In this document: piece after piece, positions 7,172 to 16,564 of the stretch
Position numbering within the stretch: position 1 is the first letter of the stretch
How the letters are laid out: the number at the start of each line of letters is the position of its first letter
Assembly (NCBI GenBank): GCA_017631035.1
Contig: JAGBUB010000002.1
Location: forward strand, 1-45,475
From: Alistipes sp.
Lineage (GTDB): Bacteria > Bacteroidota > Bacteroidia > Bacteroidales > Rikenellaceae
DNA: 45,475 nt
Direction of reading: 5' to 3'
Made by a program: the position numbers and the translations under genes
The notes under the pieces: generated by a model
The model's database searches: none
Told to the model about the DNA's origin: nothing
What the model saw: only the letters and a program-made list of their open reading frames with translations

Positions 7172-10100
7172 TTACTTAACCGCCCACTTCGCGCCACTGA
7201 GCGTGAACTCATACTCACCAGCGAGGAGCTTGAGCTGGGCAACCTCACGGCCGTTGCGACGTGTCATACCCTCGTATGTTACGCCCTCGGCGGCGGCGAA
7301 GCCCTCCATCGAGGCGGCCTCAACGGGCAGGTACAATGTTGCCGAGGTGTTGGCAGGCACAGTGCAAGAGTACGATGTAAGGCTACCAGCAGAGGCTGTC
7401 CAGGCACTGCGGATGGCACCGTAAGATGAGTGGTAGGTACCATCGGCCGATGAGTATGTGCCACCGGGCAGGGGCTGAAGGGTGAAGGACTTGTAGCCAC
7501 GACCGCTGTCAGAGGTGATGCCGAGGTGGTACTCCCAGAGCCAAGAGCCTACCGAGCCCAGAGCAAAGTGGTTGAACGAGTTCATTGAGCTCTCGCCACC
7601 CTGCTGGAAGGCCAGCTCGTAAGAGTTCCAGCGCTCCCACATAGATGTTGAGCCGAGCTTGACGGGGTAGAGCCACGAAGCGTAGTCGGTGCAGGCCAGC
7701 ATACGGTAAGCCTCATCCACATAGCCGTTGGCTGTGAGCGCAGGCAGGATGTTGGGTGTAGCCGAGAAGCCTGTAGTGATGGTGTAGGCAGGCGAAGATG
7801 CTGTGGGGTTCGACTGTGCAGGGTTGCTCATCTGGTCGAAGCCACGACGACCCATAACCTTCACCTCGCCCTCGTTACCACTGCGTGAGGGTGCAGCAGC
7901 CAGTTCGGCCAGACGCTTGGCGGCGAAGGCCTTGTAGGTCATACCTGCGTTTGCACCGCTCTGGATGGTCATCTCGTTGCTGTAGATGTCGAATGCCAGC
8001 GGTGTGGCGTATGATGACTGCGAGTCCATCAGGCCACCAATCTCGCCTGTGGTGATAGATATCGAGCGGGTCATACCCGTTGCGGGGTCGATGTAAGCCT
8101 CGTTGAAGGCACGCTTGCCAGCCTCGTAACGCTCGCGAAGCACGGCGGCGTAGTCGCTCTCGCCAATCACGTCGGCCATAATCGAAGTGCGATAGACCAT
8201 AGCCAGATAGATGGCGTTGTTGCAAATATCGCTCGTTGTGCGTGAATCGACGCTGAGCCAGTCGGCAAGGCCGCTGGTGCGTGATGAGAGGGCCTCGAAG
8301 CCGGGAATCTTGTAGTAGTGCATACCGTCGAGCCACATCTTCATAGCCTCGAAATTCTCGACGATGATATCGGTGTCGCCATACTGCTGATATACCTGCC
8401 AGGGCACCATACATACGGATGCTGCCCACGTCGTACCATCGGCAAACGAGGCGTCACGCGTGCGTGAGTAGGTGGGTACGGTGCTGCCGATACCTCCTGC
8501 GGGGGCACCATCACGGCCACCCTCGCCCTGATCGTTACGCAGGGCCACCATCCACTGACGGAAGAAACTCTGCACGTCGGCATTATATGATGCTGTGCGC
8601 GAGTATGCCTGAGCGTCGCCTGTCCAGCCCATACGCTCGTTACGCTGGGGACAGTCGGTGGGGATTGAGAAGAAGTTACCCAGCTGACTGCGCTGTATGT
8701 TCTTGAAGAGCTGGTTAATCATTGCGCCAGCGGCGTCGGTGGTCTGACCCACATACTCGCCCGTCACAGGCTCCGACGAGAGGACTATGCTCTGCACATT
8801 CTTCAGCGGCAGAGGCTCCTTGCGAGAGGGGGTAGTAATCTGAATGTAGCGGTAGCCACGATAGGTGAAGTGAGGCTCGATTGTAACGTCGCGTCCCTCA
8901 TCGGCCTTCGAGGCGGTGTAGAAGTCGGTTGCCATAGCGGCACGGTAGGTATCGTGCAATACTCGACCCGCCACGCCTGCACGGTAGGTTCCCTGAGGGC
9001 CATACAGCGACTCATATGTCACACCCTCGGGCGTTGCCACGTTGGGCGAATCCTCATTGCCGGGGTATATCTCCTCGCCAAAGCGGAGCATAACCACATC
9101 ACCCTCCTTCAATGCTCCTGCGGGGATGGTGACCGTGGGCACACCCACCATCGCTACGCCCATATCGTAGGTGTAGGTCGTACCTCGCTCGCTGTGGGTC
9201 TTCAGCACTCGCTCGGCTGTGCGGCGCTCCACCTCGCGGATGGGACGGTCGCGACGTGCCACGATAGAGAAGTTAATCCACTCGCGCGGTGAGATAACAT
9301 CGGGCTTGCGCCACGCGGCGGCATCGTAGCCCACCTCGTTCCAGCCAGCGATGGCGGCCTCCTTCTGGGCGTTGTAGCGCTGACCCTGGAACATACTTGC
9401 ATACTCGATGGGGCCATCCGTTGAGAGCTTCCACGTTGCGGGGTCGGTGACAATGGTCTGGGTAGAGCCATCGGCATAGGTTACGACCATCTTCGCCATA
9501 AGGGCCTCGTGGTCGCCCCAGAAGTTATAGTTTGCAGGGGTGAAGGTCATATAACCTGTATAGAAACCGGGGCCTACGATAGCACCCAGAGCGTTGTTGC
9601 CCTTGCTGAGCATCGAGGTAACGTCGTAAGCGTGGTAGGTGAGTGTCTCACGATACTGGCTCATACCGGGGTTGAACCAATCCTCGCCCACGCGCTTGCC
9701 GTTGATGTAGAACTCATAGACACCCATCGAGGTGATGTACAACTTGGCCTTTGCAATCTTCTTCTCGGCCGCGAACTCGGTGCGAAGCATCGAGAGTGAT
9801 GCGTAGTGCGAGGGGTTGGCATAGCCAAATGCGCCACCCTCGACAGTAATCTTGTTGCCTGAAACGCTCACGCCCTCGATACCCTTGAAGATGTCGTAGC
9901 CAGCACCTGTAGTGGCATTCATCAGGGCTACCTTCTCGCCCTGACCAACGTTCATAATAGCGTAATCCTCGAACACGGCCTTTGAGCCCTCGGCGGCAGC
10001 GAAGCCTACGGAGTTAAGGTTAGGGAAGGTATTGAAGTTATTGCCCGAGCGACCCAATGGCGACAGCACGAACGATGTCTGCGCACGTGTGCCACGCATA

Positions 10101-10960
10101 CCCAGAGCCACCGCCTCGCCATCGATGGTGAGCGTAAGGTCGCTGGCATTGGCACTGATGCTGATTGAGTGCTGCTCGCGGGCATTGGCCGCAGTAATCA
10201 GGCGGTTGAGGTTGGTTGCAGGGTACTCCTTCTGCGAGATTACAAGGAAAGGCTTGTCGGCTGTATCGGTTGAGGCGTAGCCTACACGATAGATATTGAT
10301 CTTTGCGCCCTCAGCTGTGCCTACGCCCTCGATATCGAGCTCGAGGCGGATGTAATTCTCACCCTCGACATTGCCCACATTCTGGAACTTATCGCTCAGG
10401 CGGAAGTCGTTGGCACCAAAGACGAGCGAAGCGGCTGTACCCTCGGTAATCTGCATCTTGGTGGTGATGTTGAAGAGCAGAGCCGACGCAGCGTCCAGCG
10501 AAAACTCCTCGCTACCGATCCACTGCGCTCCCGACCACGCTGCCTGGGTGGGGTTCATCAGACCTGTAGAGAATGTTGATGCGGCCTTGAGTGTGCGGGC
10601 GTTGTTATCGACCACCTCGACCTGCCAGAAGTAATCCTTCTCGGGGGCGAGCTTCTGGGCTGTGCCCGTAGAGCCGTAGAGGATACCCACCGACTCATCC
10701 GATGCCACAACACCGCTATCCCACACTACACTCTTCAGCGATGGATCCTCGGCCACCACGATGCGATATGATGACTGCGCGGCGCCACGCTCCCCAGAGG
10801 TCATCGACCACGAAAAATCGGGTGTCGCACTATCCACAGCCGAAGGCTGCTCGAGAGCTGCTACACGCAGATTCTCCACCGCAGCACCTCCTCCACACGA
10901 AACGGCAAAAGTGAGCGCACCGAAGGCTGCACACACTGCCCAAAAACGAAGTTTTCTCAT
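7172..10960 (-). CDS. Alpha-L-rhamnosidase, glycoside hydrolase family 78, lipoprotein
   Basis: This 1262-residue surface or periplasmic enzyme is expected to remove terminal alpha-L-rhamnose from plant or host glycans. A lipoprotein signal peptide ends in FAVSC (Cys22). An N-terminal beta-sandwich follows (about 30-135), then a sandwich-like insertion of about 200 residues (about 145-350) resembling a concanavalin or LamG-type module. The GH78 accessory and (alpha/alpha)6 catalytic domains come next. The acidic catalytic-site motif TDCPQRNERMGWTGD is at about 769-783, and the conserved glutamate of MWERWNSY is at about 1106-1113, followed by NHFALGS. All expected acidic residues are present. 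It has its own promoter and terminator, and no SusC/SusD pair lies nearby, so it is not inside a standard polysaccharide locus in this window. Confidence 0.92.
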   Translation of the reverse strand: MRKLRFWAVCAAFGALTFAVSCGGGAAVENLRVAALEQPSAVDSATPDFSWSMTSGERGAAQSSYRIVVAEDPSLKSVVWDSGVVASDESVGILYGSTGTAQKLAPEKDYFWQVEVVDNNARTLKAASTFSTGLMNPTQAAWSGAQWIGSEEFSLDAASALLFNITTKMQITEGTAASLVFGANDFRLSDKFQNVGNVEGENYIRLELDIEGVGTAEGAKINIYRVGYASTDTADKPFLVISQKEYPATNLNRLITAANAREQHSISISANASDLTLTIDGEAVALGMRGTRAQTSFVLSPLGRSGNNFNTFPNLNSVGFAAAEGSKAVFEDYAIMNVGQGEKVALMNATTGAGYDIFKGIEGVSVSGNKITVEGGAFGYANPSHYASLSMLRTEFAAEKKIAKAKLYITSMGVYEFYINGKRVGEDWFNPGMSQYRETLTYHAYDVTSMLSKGNNALGAIVGPGFYTGYMTFTPANYNFWGDHEALMAKMVVTYADGSTQTIVTDPATWKLSTDGPIEYASMFQGQRYNAQKEAAIAGWNEVGYDAAAWRKPDVISPREWINFSIVARRDRPIREVERRTAERVLKTHSERGTTYTYDMGVAMVGVPTVTIPAGALKEGDVVMLRFGEEIYPGNEDSPNVATPEGVTYESLYGPQGTYRAGVAGRVLHDTYRAAMATDFYTASKADEGRDVTIEPHFTYRGYRYIQITTPSRKEPLPLKNVQSIVLSSEPVTGEYVGQTTDAAGAMINQLFKNIQRSQLGNFFSIPTDCPQRNERMGWTGDAQAYSRTASYNADVQSFFRQWMVALRNDQGEGGRDGAPAGGIGSTVPTYSRTRDASFADGTTWAASVCMVPWQVYQQYGDTDIIVENFEAMKMWLDGMHYYKIPGFEALSSRTSGLADWLSVDSRTTSDICNNAIYLAMVYRTSIMADVIGESDYAAVLRERYEAGKRAFNEAYIDPATGMTRSISITTGEIGGLMDSQSSYATPLAFDIYSNEMTIQSGANAGMTYKAFAAKRLAELAAAPSRSGNEGEVKVMGRRGFDQMSNPAQSNPTASSPAYTITTGFSATPNILPALTANGYVDEAYRMLACTDYASWLYPVKLGSTSMWERWNSYELAFQQGGESSMNSFNHFALGSVGSWLWEYHLGITSDSGRGYKSFTLQPLPGGTYSSADGTYHSSYGAIRSAWTASAGSLTSYSCTVPANTSATLYLPVEAASMEGFAAAEGVTYEGMTRRNGREVAQLKLLAGEYEFTLSGAKWAVK

Positions 10961-10992
10961 ATTTTGTTATAGGTTTATATTTCTCACTATAA

Positions 10993-11023
10993 CAAAATTA
11001 GGAATAATATTCCAATTAACAAA
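10993..11023 (-). promoter_or_regulatory. Promoter of the GH78 gene
   Basis: On the minus strand there is a TTTG -33 box (11020-11023), exactly 19 nt of spacer and a perfect -7 box TAATTTTG (10993-11000). The expected start near 10986 gives a leader of about 26 nt. Confidence 0.72.
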
Positions 11024-11050
11024 TATTTCGGGTCGGGTGTATAAAAAATG

Positions 11051-11091
11051 ATAGGTGTAATAGGAAAAATTTTAACACCCATTACACCTAT
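11051..11091 (-). terminator. Hairpin terminator after the patatin-like gene
   Basis: A perfect 11-bp stem ATAGGTGTAAT/ATTACACCTAT (11051-11061 with 11081-11091) starts 7 nt after the stop codon. On the minus strand it is followed by ATTTTTTAT. The two arms are separated by a 19-nt loop. Confidence 0.75.
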
Positions 11092-11097
11092 TTTTCG

Positions 11098-13554
11098 TTA
11101 GTAGAACAATCCTCGCTGAGCAAAGATCGGATAACCGAAGTTGAACATCACGTAGAGGTTGTTCTTCGTGTCGAGGTTATACTTCGTCAGCGACAGGCTC
11201 ACGGGGCCTATGCGGGTGTGGTAGACAAACGAGAAGTCGGTCATATAGTGTATATACTCGTTGGCCACCAGCGAGTCGCGCAACATAGCATACATTCCCG
11301 CACGCAGGTAGAGGTTGGGCACCAGACGGAACGTAGGCAACACTCCCACGGCCGCATAGCGGTTGGCAAAGAACTCGGGCATATAGAGCATACGCGAGTG
11401 AGGCGTGGGGGCAAAGCGGGGCGAGGTGAGAATCGTAGAGTAGGGGTTGCCAAACGATGAGTGGGTGGTATAGACCGCCTCGAGGTTATAACCCACCGAG
11501 AACCACCAATCCTTCCAGTTGCTGGGGTAGTGCTCCCACTTGATTTTGGCACCTACCCAAGAGCGTTGCTCACGCTCCCATAGATGGGCTGCGTGGAGTG
11601 CCTCATTCTCGTAGCGGTCACGACCAATAACGCCGATGGCCGAAGCCGTGAAGCGGGCTCCGTGGGTGGGGTATTCGATCTTGTCCAGAGTGGAGTATTG
11701 GAACTGCAGACGCGATGACAGGAAGCGGAACTCGTCGTGTGTCGATGGGTTGTCGGGCTCATCGTAACTATCGATGTATGAGTAGAATGAGTAACCGGCA
11801 TTTACAGCCGCCTCGAACACACTTCGGCGTGTGGTGGCCACACCAAAACCGAGGTGGGCATAGGTCTCGATGGTGCGGGCACTGATGGTATTGCGGGCGG
11901 GTGTTACGTTACCGAACGAGCCTCGCAGGTTAGAGAGCCAGGAGCCCTGCATCGAGTAGTCGAAGTAGGTGGGTGTGCGACCCAGGAAGAGGACACGACC
12001 GCCAACCTTTACAATCGACGACACGGGACCCAGGAAGAGGTCGGCATAGCTGGTCAGAGCCGTGCGTGCCAGATGGAAATGCGTAACATTGAAGAAGGCC
12101 TGATTGAAGACCGTAGAAGATATGTTACCACCCACACGGAAGCGCAGGTTGGGCTTCGCGTCGAGGTTAAGACTCATCGAGAAGTTCTGCTCCAGCGAGT
12201 CGTACTTTACGCTGGGGAAGGCGTGGGTTGTAAAGTCCTCGGTGGTCATCAGCGAGAAATAACGCTCGCGTACCTCGTCAAACGATATGGTAGCACGCGA
12301 CTGGCGAGCCTTGTGCGAGAAGTTCATAAACGTGAGGGCATACTCCTCCTCGCGAGGCTCGAGACCCTCGATATCCAACTCATTGAAATTCAACTCGGGG
12401 AACGATGCGCGGAACGCCTCACGACGACGCTCCACCTCGGCTGCCGGGCGGCGTGCCTTGACACGCTCCTTGAGGTAAGGCATTGCGGCCATAGCGTCGG
12501 CATAGCCCTGCTCGATGGTGGACTGACCACCTGCAAAGTCGAGCAGCGAAGCTCCAATATGGCGTTTGATCATTATGCCACGCCCCTCGGGCACGGAGTA
12601 GTCGGTAGGGGTGGTTACAAGAGCCATTATCTGCTTCTCGAGCGAAGAGTCCTGCGTAGCAGGAGGGTTGGCATTGAGACACTGCGAGCCGATGAAGAAG
12701 TCGGGCTCGAACTCCTCGTCGAGGGGTTGCCACGGGAAGTTGTTATATACTCCGCCATCGACCACCACACGGCCATCGCTGTCGGTCACGGGGCGGAAGA
12801 CCACGGGGTACGACATCGACGCACGCACGGCCAGCGGCAGGTCGCCACGGCGATAGACAATCTGCTGGTGGGAGTTGATGTCGGCCGCCACCACACGCAG
12901 GGGCACCATCAGGCGGTTGAAGTCGCCTCCGGCGGCAGCACCTGCGGCCGAGAAGATGCCGATAATGGCCATATCTATCTGCGAAGTGTCGACAAAGGAG
13001 TAGGGCAACGCCAAATTGAGCGAGCTACGCTGGTTGAGCGAGTCGCTACGCACGTCGGCATAGACCGAAAACATCGAGGGCAACTCCTGACGCTCGGTGT
13101 AGAAGAGTCGGTAGCGGTCGTCAATGCGGCCCGACACCCACTTTTCGACCTCACCCGAGGTGGCTATCGAGGCCATCTCGTCGGCCGTATAACCTGCGGC
13201 ATAGAGCGCTCCGATAATGGCGCCCATCGAGGTGCCCGATATGTAGTCGATAGGTATATCGTTCTCCTCCAGAGCCTTAATCACGCCAATGTGGTAGAGT
13301 CCCTTTGCTCCGCCACCCGCCAGCACCAATCCTATGCGGCCATCGGCACCTACCTCCCTGAGCGAGCCATCGAGAAGTGCCGAGTCGATGAGCGCAGGGG
13401 TGGACTCACCTGACTGCGAACTCCGCTGGCGATGCGACGTGCGCACCTTCGAGCGGTCGCTACGGGCATTGGTCGAGGCCGACTGCGCCACACCATCGAG
13501 GGTTGTGAGGCAAAGCAACGATATAATTAGTAGAAAAAAGCGGGCAGTTTTCAT
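11098..13554 (-). CDS. Patatin-like phospholipase fused to an outer-membrane beta-barrel
   Basis: This 818-residue protein has a signal peptide (about 1-24). A patatin domain follows with the oxyanion loop GGGAKG (80-85), nucleophile motif GTSMG (107-111, Ser109) and the aspartate motif VVVDGGVYNN (DGG near 265-267). The C-terminal half is rich in alternating aromatic strands and ends NLYVMFNFGYPIFAQRGLFY, typical of an Omp85/surface-antigen barrel. This layout matches the RssA-family, PlpD-like type Vd group, in which a lipase is displayed or secreted through its own barrel. A Ser/Arg-rich stretch (about 25-50) precedes the lipase. The catalytic dyad is complete, so it is probably an active lipolytic enzyme; the substrate is unknown. 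It is transcribed divergently from pheS. Confidence 0.9.
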   Translation of the reverse strand: MKTARFFLLIISLLCLTTLDGVAQSASTNARSDRSKVRTSHRQRSSQSGESTPALIDSALLDGSLREVGADGRIGLVLAGGGAKGLYHIGVIKALEENDIPIDYISGTSMGAIIGALYAAGYTADEMASIATSGEVEKWVSGRIDDRYRLFYTERQELPSMFSVYADVRSDSLNQRSSLNLALPYSFVDTSQIDMAIIGIFSAAGAAAGGDFNRLMVPLRVVAADINSHQQIVYRRGDLPLAVRASMSYPVVFRPVTDSDGRVVVDGGVYNNFPWQPLDEEFEPDFFIGSQCLNANPPATQDSSLEKQIMALVTTPTDYSVPEGRGIMIKRHIGASLLDFAGGQSTIEQGYADAMAAMPYLKERVKARRPAAEVERRREAFRASFPELNFNELDIEGLEPREEEYALTFMNFSHKARQSRATISFDEVRERYFSLMTTEDFTTHAFPSVKYDSLEQNFSMSLNLDAKPNLRFRVGGNISSTVFNQAFFNVTHFHLARTALTSYADLFLGPVSSIVKVGGRVLFLGRTPTYFDYSMQGSWLSNLRGSFGNVTPARNTISARTIETYAHLGFGVATTRRSVFEAAVNAGYSFYSYIDSYDEPDNPSTHDEFRFLSSRLQFQYSTLDKIEYPTHGARFTASAIGVIGRDRYENEALHAAHLWEREQRSWVGAKIKWEHYPSNWKDWWFSVGYNLEAVYTTHSSFGNPYSTILTSPRFAPTPHSRMLYMPEFFANRYAAVGVLPTFRLVPNLYLRAGMYAMLRDSLVANEYIHYMTDFSFVYHTRIGPVSLSLTKYNLDTKNNLYVMFNFGYPIFAQRGLFY

Positions 13555-13563
13555 ATTTTTTAG

Positions 13564-13571
13564 TAACTTTG
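13564..13571 (+). promoter_or_regulatory. Predicted -7 promoter element of pheS
   Basis: TAACTTTG is a full match to TAnnTTTG. It gives a start near 13578 and a leader of about 57 nt before pheS. No TTTG is found at the 19-nt spacing, so the call rests on the -7 box alone. It overlaps the 5' leader of the divergent patatin-like gene. Confidence 0.5.
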
Positions 13572-13597
13572 CGCGTTATATATACATAACGTTAATG

Positions 13598-13628
13598 CAA
13601 AAATAGTAGAAAATAATATAAAAGCAAA
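13598..13628 (-). promoter_or_regulatory. Promoter of the patatin-like gene
   Basis: On the minus strand a TTTG -33 box (13625-13628), a 19-nt spacer and the -7 box TATTTTTG (13598-13605) match the Bacteroidetes consensus fully. The start would be near 13591, giving a leader of about 37 nt. The promoter lies within the 5' leader of the divergent pheS transcript. Confidence 0.72.
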
Positions 13629-13634
13629 ATAGCG

Positions 13635-14675
13635 ATGATTAACAAAATTGACGAACTGCTCAAGCGTGTGGAGGCCTTTGCGCCCACTACAGCCGCCGAG
13701 GTGGAGGAGTTCCGTATCAAAATCCTCGGTAAAAAAGGCGAACTTACGGCACTTATGGACGAGTTTAAGAGCGTTCCCGCAGAGCAAAAACGTGAGCTCG
13801 GACAGAAAATCAACGCCCTGAAGCAGGCCGCTACGGCTCGCATCAACGAGCTGAAGGCTTCGTTGCAGAGCTCGGCCGTAAAGAGCGAGTCGATCGACGA
13901 TATGACCCGCCCCGGCTCGGCATCGGCTGACGGTACTCGCCACCCCATCTCGATTGTGAAGAACCAGATCGTGGAGATCTTCTCACGCCTTGGTTACACC
14001 GTAGCCGAGGGTCCCGAGATTGAGGACGACTGGCACGTATTCTCGGCTTTGAACTTCCCCCTCTCGCACCCTGCACGCGATATGCAGGATACATTCTTCG
14101 TGGAGAAGGCTTCCAGCGAGCCCAATGTGAAGGATCTGTTGCTGCGTACCCACACATCTTCGATTCAGGTGCGTGCTATGGAGCGTCAGCAGCCCCCCAT
14201 CCGCATCGTATGCCCCGGCCGTGTGTTCCGTAACGAGGCTATTTCGTACCGTGCGCACTGCATCTTCCACCAGGTGGAGGGTTTGTACATCGACGAGAAC
14301 GTGTCGTTTGCCGATATGAAGCAGTCGATTCTCTACTTCGCCAAGGAGCTCTTCGGCGAGTCGGCAACCATCCGTATGCGCCCCTCATACTTCCCCTTCA
14401 CCGAGCCTTCGGCTGAGGTTGACGTGAGCTGTAACCTGTGCGGTGGCAAGGGCTGTAACGTATGTAAGGGTACAGGCTGGCTGGAGATTATGGGTTGCGG
14501 AATGGTTGACCCCAACGTATTGGAGGCCAGCGGCATAGACTCAACCAAGTACTCGGGCTTCGCCTTTGGTATGGGTGTTGAGCGTATCGCTATGCTGAAG
14601 TACGGTGTGAAGGACTTGCGTCTGTACTTCGAGAACGACGTGCGCTTCCTGCACCAGTTCGACTCAGCGTTGTAA
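13635..14675 (+). CDS. pheS: Phenylalanyl-tRNA synthetase alpha subunit
   Basis: This 346-residue catalytic subunit of the alpha2-beta2 PheRS charges tRNA-Phe. The N-terminal coiled coil (about 1-90) packs on tRNA. The class II core includes GPEIEDDWHVFSALNFP, the aminoacylation signature region RTHTSSIQVR, FRNEAISYRAHCIFHQVEG (motif 2) and GFAFGMGVERIAMLKYGV (motif 3), ending DLRLYFENDVRFL. A cysteine-rich CNLCGGKGCNVC stretch is present, as in many bacterial PheS proteins. pheT is not adjacent. It heads a plus-strand run; the next gene begins 26 nt after its stop. Confidence 0.97.
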   Translation: MINKIDELLKRVEAFAPTTAAEVEEFRIKILGKKGELTALMDEFKSVPAEQKRELGQKINALKQAATARINELKASLQSSAVKSESIDDMTRPGSASADGTRHPISIVKNQIVEIFSRLGYTVAEGPEIEDDWHVFSALNFPLSHPARDMQDTFFVEKASSEPNVKDLLLRTHTSSIQVRAMERQQPPIRIVCPGRVFRNEAISYRAHCIFHQVEGLYIDENVSFADMKQSILYFAKELFGESATIRMRPSYFPFTEPSAEVDVSCNLCGGKGCNVCKGTGWLEIMGCGMVDPNVLEASGIDSTKYSGFAFGMGVERIAMLKYGVKDLRLYFENDVRFLHQFDSAL

Positions 14676-14701
14676 ATTAGAAATTCGAAAAATCAAAATT
14701 A

Positions 14702-16564
14702 TTGACTGCAAGCCGCATATATCGTGCTTTGGTGCTGACCACACTCGTTGCCATACTCCTCGGTGGGTTTATGGCACGAGCCACTGTGGTGAGCAGGGCT
14801 TGGGGTGAGCGCGTGGTGCAGGACACCATCATACGCGAACTCGTAGTCCCCGACTCACTCAGAGCCCTCTACAAGTACACCGATGCACTGCGTGCGGCAA
14901 CAATTCATAGCGACACGGCCGAGGCTATGCGCCTCTACCGCGAAGCACTCTCTATCGATGGCGACTACGCCCCTGCGCTCTATCAGGTGGCACAGCAGAC
15001 GCTGCGCACACAGCCCCAGCAGGCTATGGAGTATGCCCGCAAGGCTTACGAGAGCGACACAACAAATCGTTGGTATGCAACCGCTTATGGTCAGTCGTTG
15101 CTCATCAACAACAAGGGCGACGAGGCACTCGACATCTATCGCCGCCTGATGCGTATCGATAAGCAGAACCCCGACCACTACCGCATCGTGGCCATACTCT
15201 ACCAGCAACGCCAGCAGCCCTACACGGCTATCTCGGTGCTGGACTCGGCCGATATGCGTTTTGGAACTATTCCTCTGCTGGCCAATATGAAGCGCTCGCT
15301 GCTGATCTCGACAGGTCAGATGGACAGAGCCATCAACGAGGCCGAACAGATTGTGGATGCAGCCCCCTACGAGCAGTCTAACATAATCACTCTGGGCGAC
15401 ACCTATCTGGCCGCAGGCAAGGACTCGCTGGCAGGTGTGTCGTACCGCCGTGCGCTGGAGATCGACTCTACGAGCGTGCAGGCTTTGGGTGCCTATGCCG
15501 ACTACTGCTCGGGGCGCAACGATATGCGAAGCTACCTATCGACCCTGCGCCTTTTGTATGCACAGCCCGAGTTTCCGCTCGACCGCAAGCTGGAGCTCTT
15601 CGACCGCCTCACGGCCGACCGCAAGTTCTACGGCGAACACTACTTTGCCATCGGTGCTTTGGCCTCGACAATGGCTCTGCACTACCCATCGGACAAGCGT
15701 GTGATTGATGCCTATGGCGACCACCTCATAGCAGGTGGTGAGCTCGATGCGGCACTGCACCACTTCAAACTGCATCTTGAGGACGAGCCCCCGCAACTCG
15801 ACTACTATATGGCCGTGATCGATATGGAGGAGTACCTCGGCCACGCCGACTCGGTGGACTACTATGTTCAGCGTGCCGTGGAGCGTTTCCCGGGCGACCA
15901 CACCTTCACCATCCGCAAAGCCAACCGACAGTATGTGCGTGGCGACCTGCACGGCTCGATTGAGAGCTTCGAGCAGGCACTCGAGATGGTGCAGAGCGAC
16001 TCACTGCGAGGTCAGATCTGGGGATACATAGGCGACACCTACAACGCCATCAAGGAGCGCGTGGAGTCCGAGAAGATTGACACCACAGGCTACAAGATGC
16101 GTCTGAGCGCCAAGAAGGCACAGAAGAAGTGCTTCCAAGCCTACGAGCGTGCGCTTGCGCTCTATGCCGACAACGCTATGGTACTCAACAACTACGCCTA
16201 CTTCCTCAGCGTAAAAGGCGAGCAGCTGGAGCGTGCCCGCACAATGTCTGAGCGAGCCATCAAGCTAGAGCATAACAACGCCACTTATCTGGACACCTAC
16301 GCCTGGATACTCTACAAGACGGGCAACTACAACGACGCCCGCACCTATATGCGTCAGGCACTATCGCTCGACCGCACGGGAAGTGCCGAGTTGCCGTTGC
16401 ACTATGGCGACATACTCTTCGTGCTGGGCGAGAAGTTTATGGCCGAGACCTACTGGCGCAAAGCTCTGGAGATGGGTGCCGACATCAAGCGCATCGAGCG
16501 ACGCATAACCCTTGGCAAGGATGCCGAGGCTGGCGTTAGAATTGAGGATATAATTAAAGAATGA
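14702..16564 (+). CDS. Exported tetratricopeptide-repeat protein
   Basis: This protein of about 620 residues has an N-terminal hydrophobic signal segment (ALVLTTLVAILLGGFMARA). At least ten TPR-like helical hairpins follow, the clearest near the C-terminus (NNYAYFLSVKGEQLERA and YLDTYAWILYKTGNYNDA). No ATG precedes the signal segment after the in-frame stop at 14678, so the best start is the TTG at 14702; this is uncertain. It ends in the ATGA overlap with the next gene, an EnvC-like protein. In Bacteroidetes such large TPR proteins are often outer-membrane-associated scaffolds, but no specific function can be read from the sequence. Confidence 0.85.
   Translation: MTASRIYRALVLTTLVAILLGGFMARATVVSRAWGERVVQDTIIRELVVPDSLRALYKYTDALRAATIHSDTAEAMRLYREALSIDGDYAPALYQVAQQTLRTQPQQAMEYARKAYESDTTNRWYATAYGQSLLINNKGDEALDIYRRLMRIDKQNPDHYRIVAILYQQRQQPYTAISVLDSADMRFGTIPLLANMKRSLLISTGQMDRAINEAEQIVDAAPYEQSNIITLGDTYLAAGKDSLAGVSYRRALEIDSTSVQALGAYADYCSGRNDMRSYLSTLRLLYAQPEFPLDRKLELFDRLTADRKFYGEHYFAIGALASTMALHYPSDKRVIDAYGDHLIAGGELDAALHHFKLHLEDEPPQLDYYMAVIDMEEYLGHADSVDYYVQRAVERFPGDHTFTIRKANRQYVRGDLHGSIESFEQALEMVQSDSLRGQIWGYIGDTYNAIKERVESEKIDTTGYKMRLSAKKAQKKCFQAYERALALYADNAMVLNNYAYFLSVKGEQLERARTMSERAIKLEHNNATYLDTYAWILYKTGNYNDARTYMRQALSLDRTGSAELPLHYGDILFVLGEKFMAETYWRKALEMGADIKRIERRITLGKDAEAGVRIEDIIKE

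Noticed and set aside
11854..13413. A 519-codon open frame on the plus strand opposite the patatin-like gene
   Set aside because: It is the antisense shadow of a clear gene with intact motifs; its product is rich in Arg, Gly and His with no recognisable domain.
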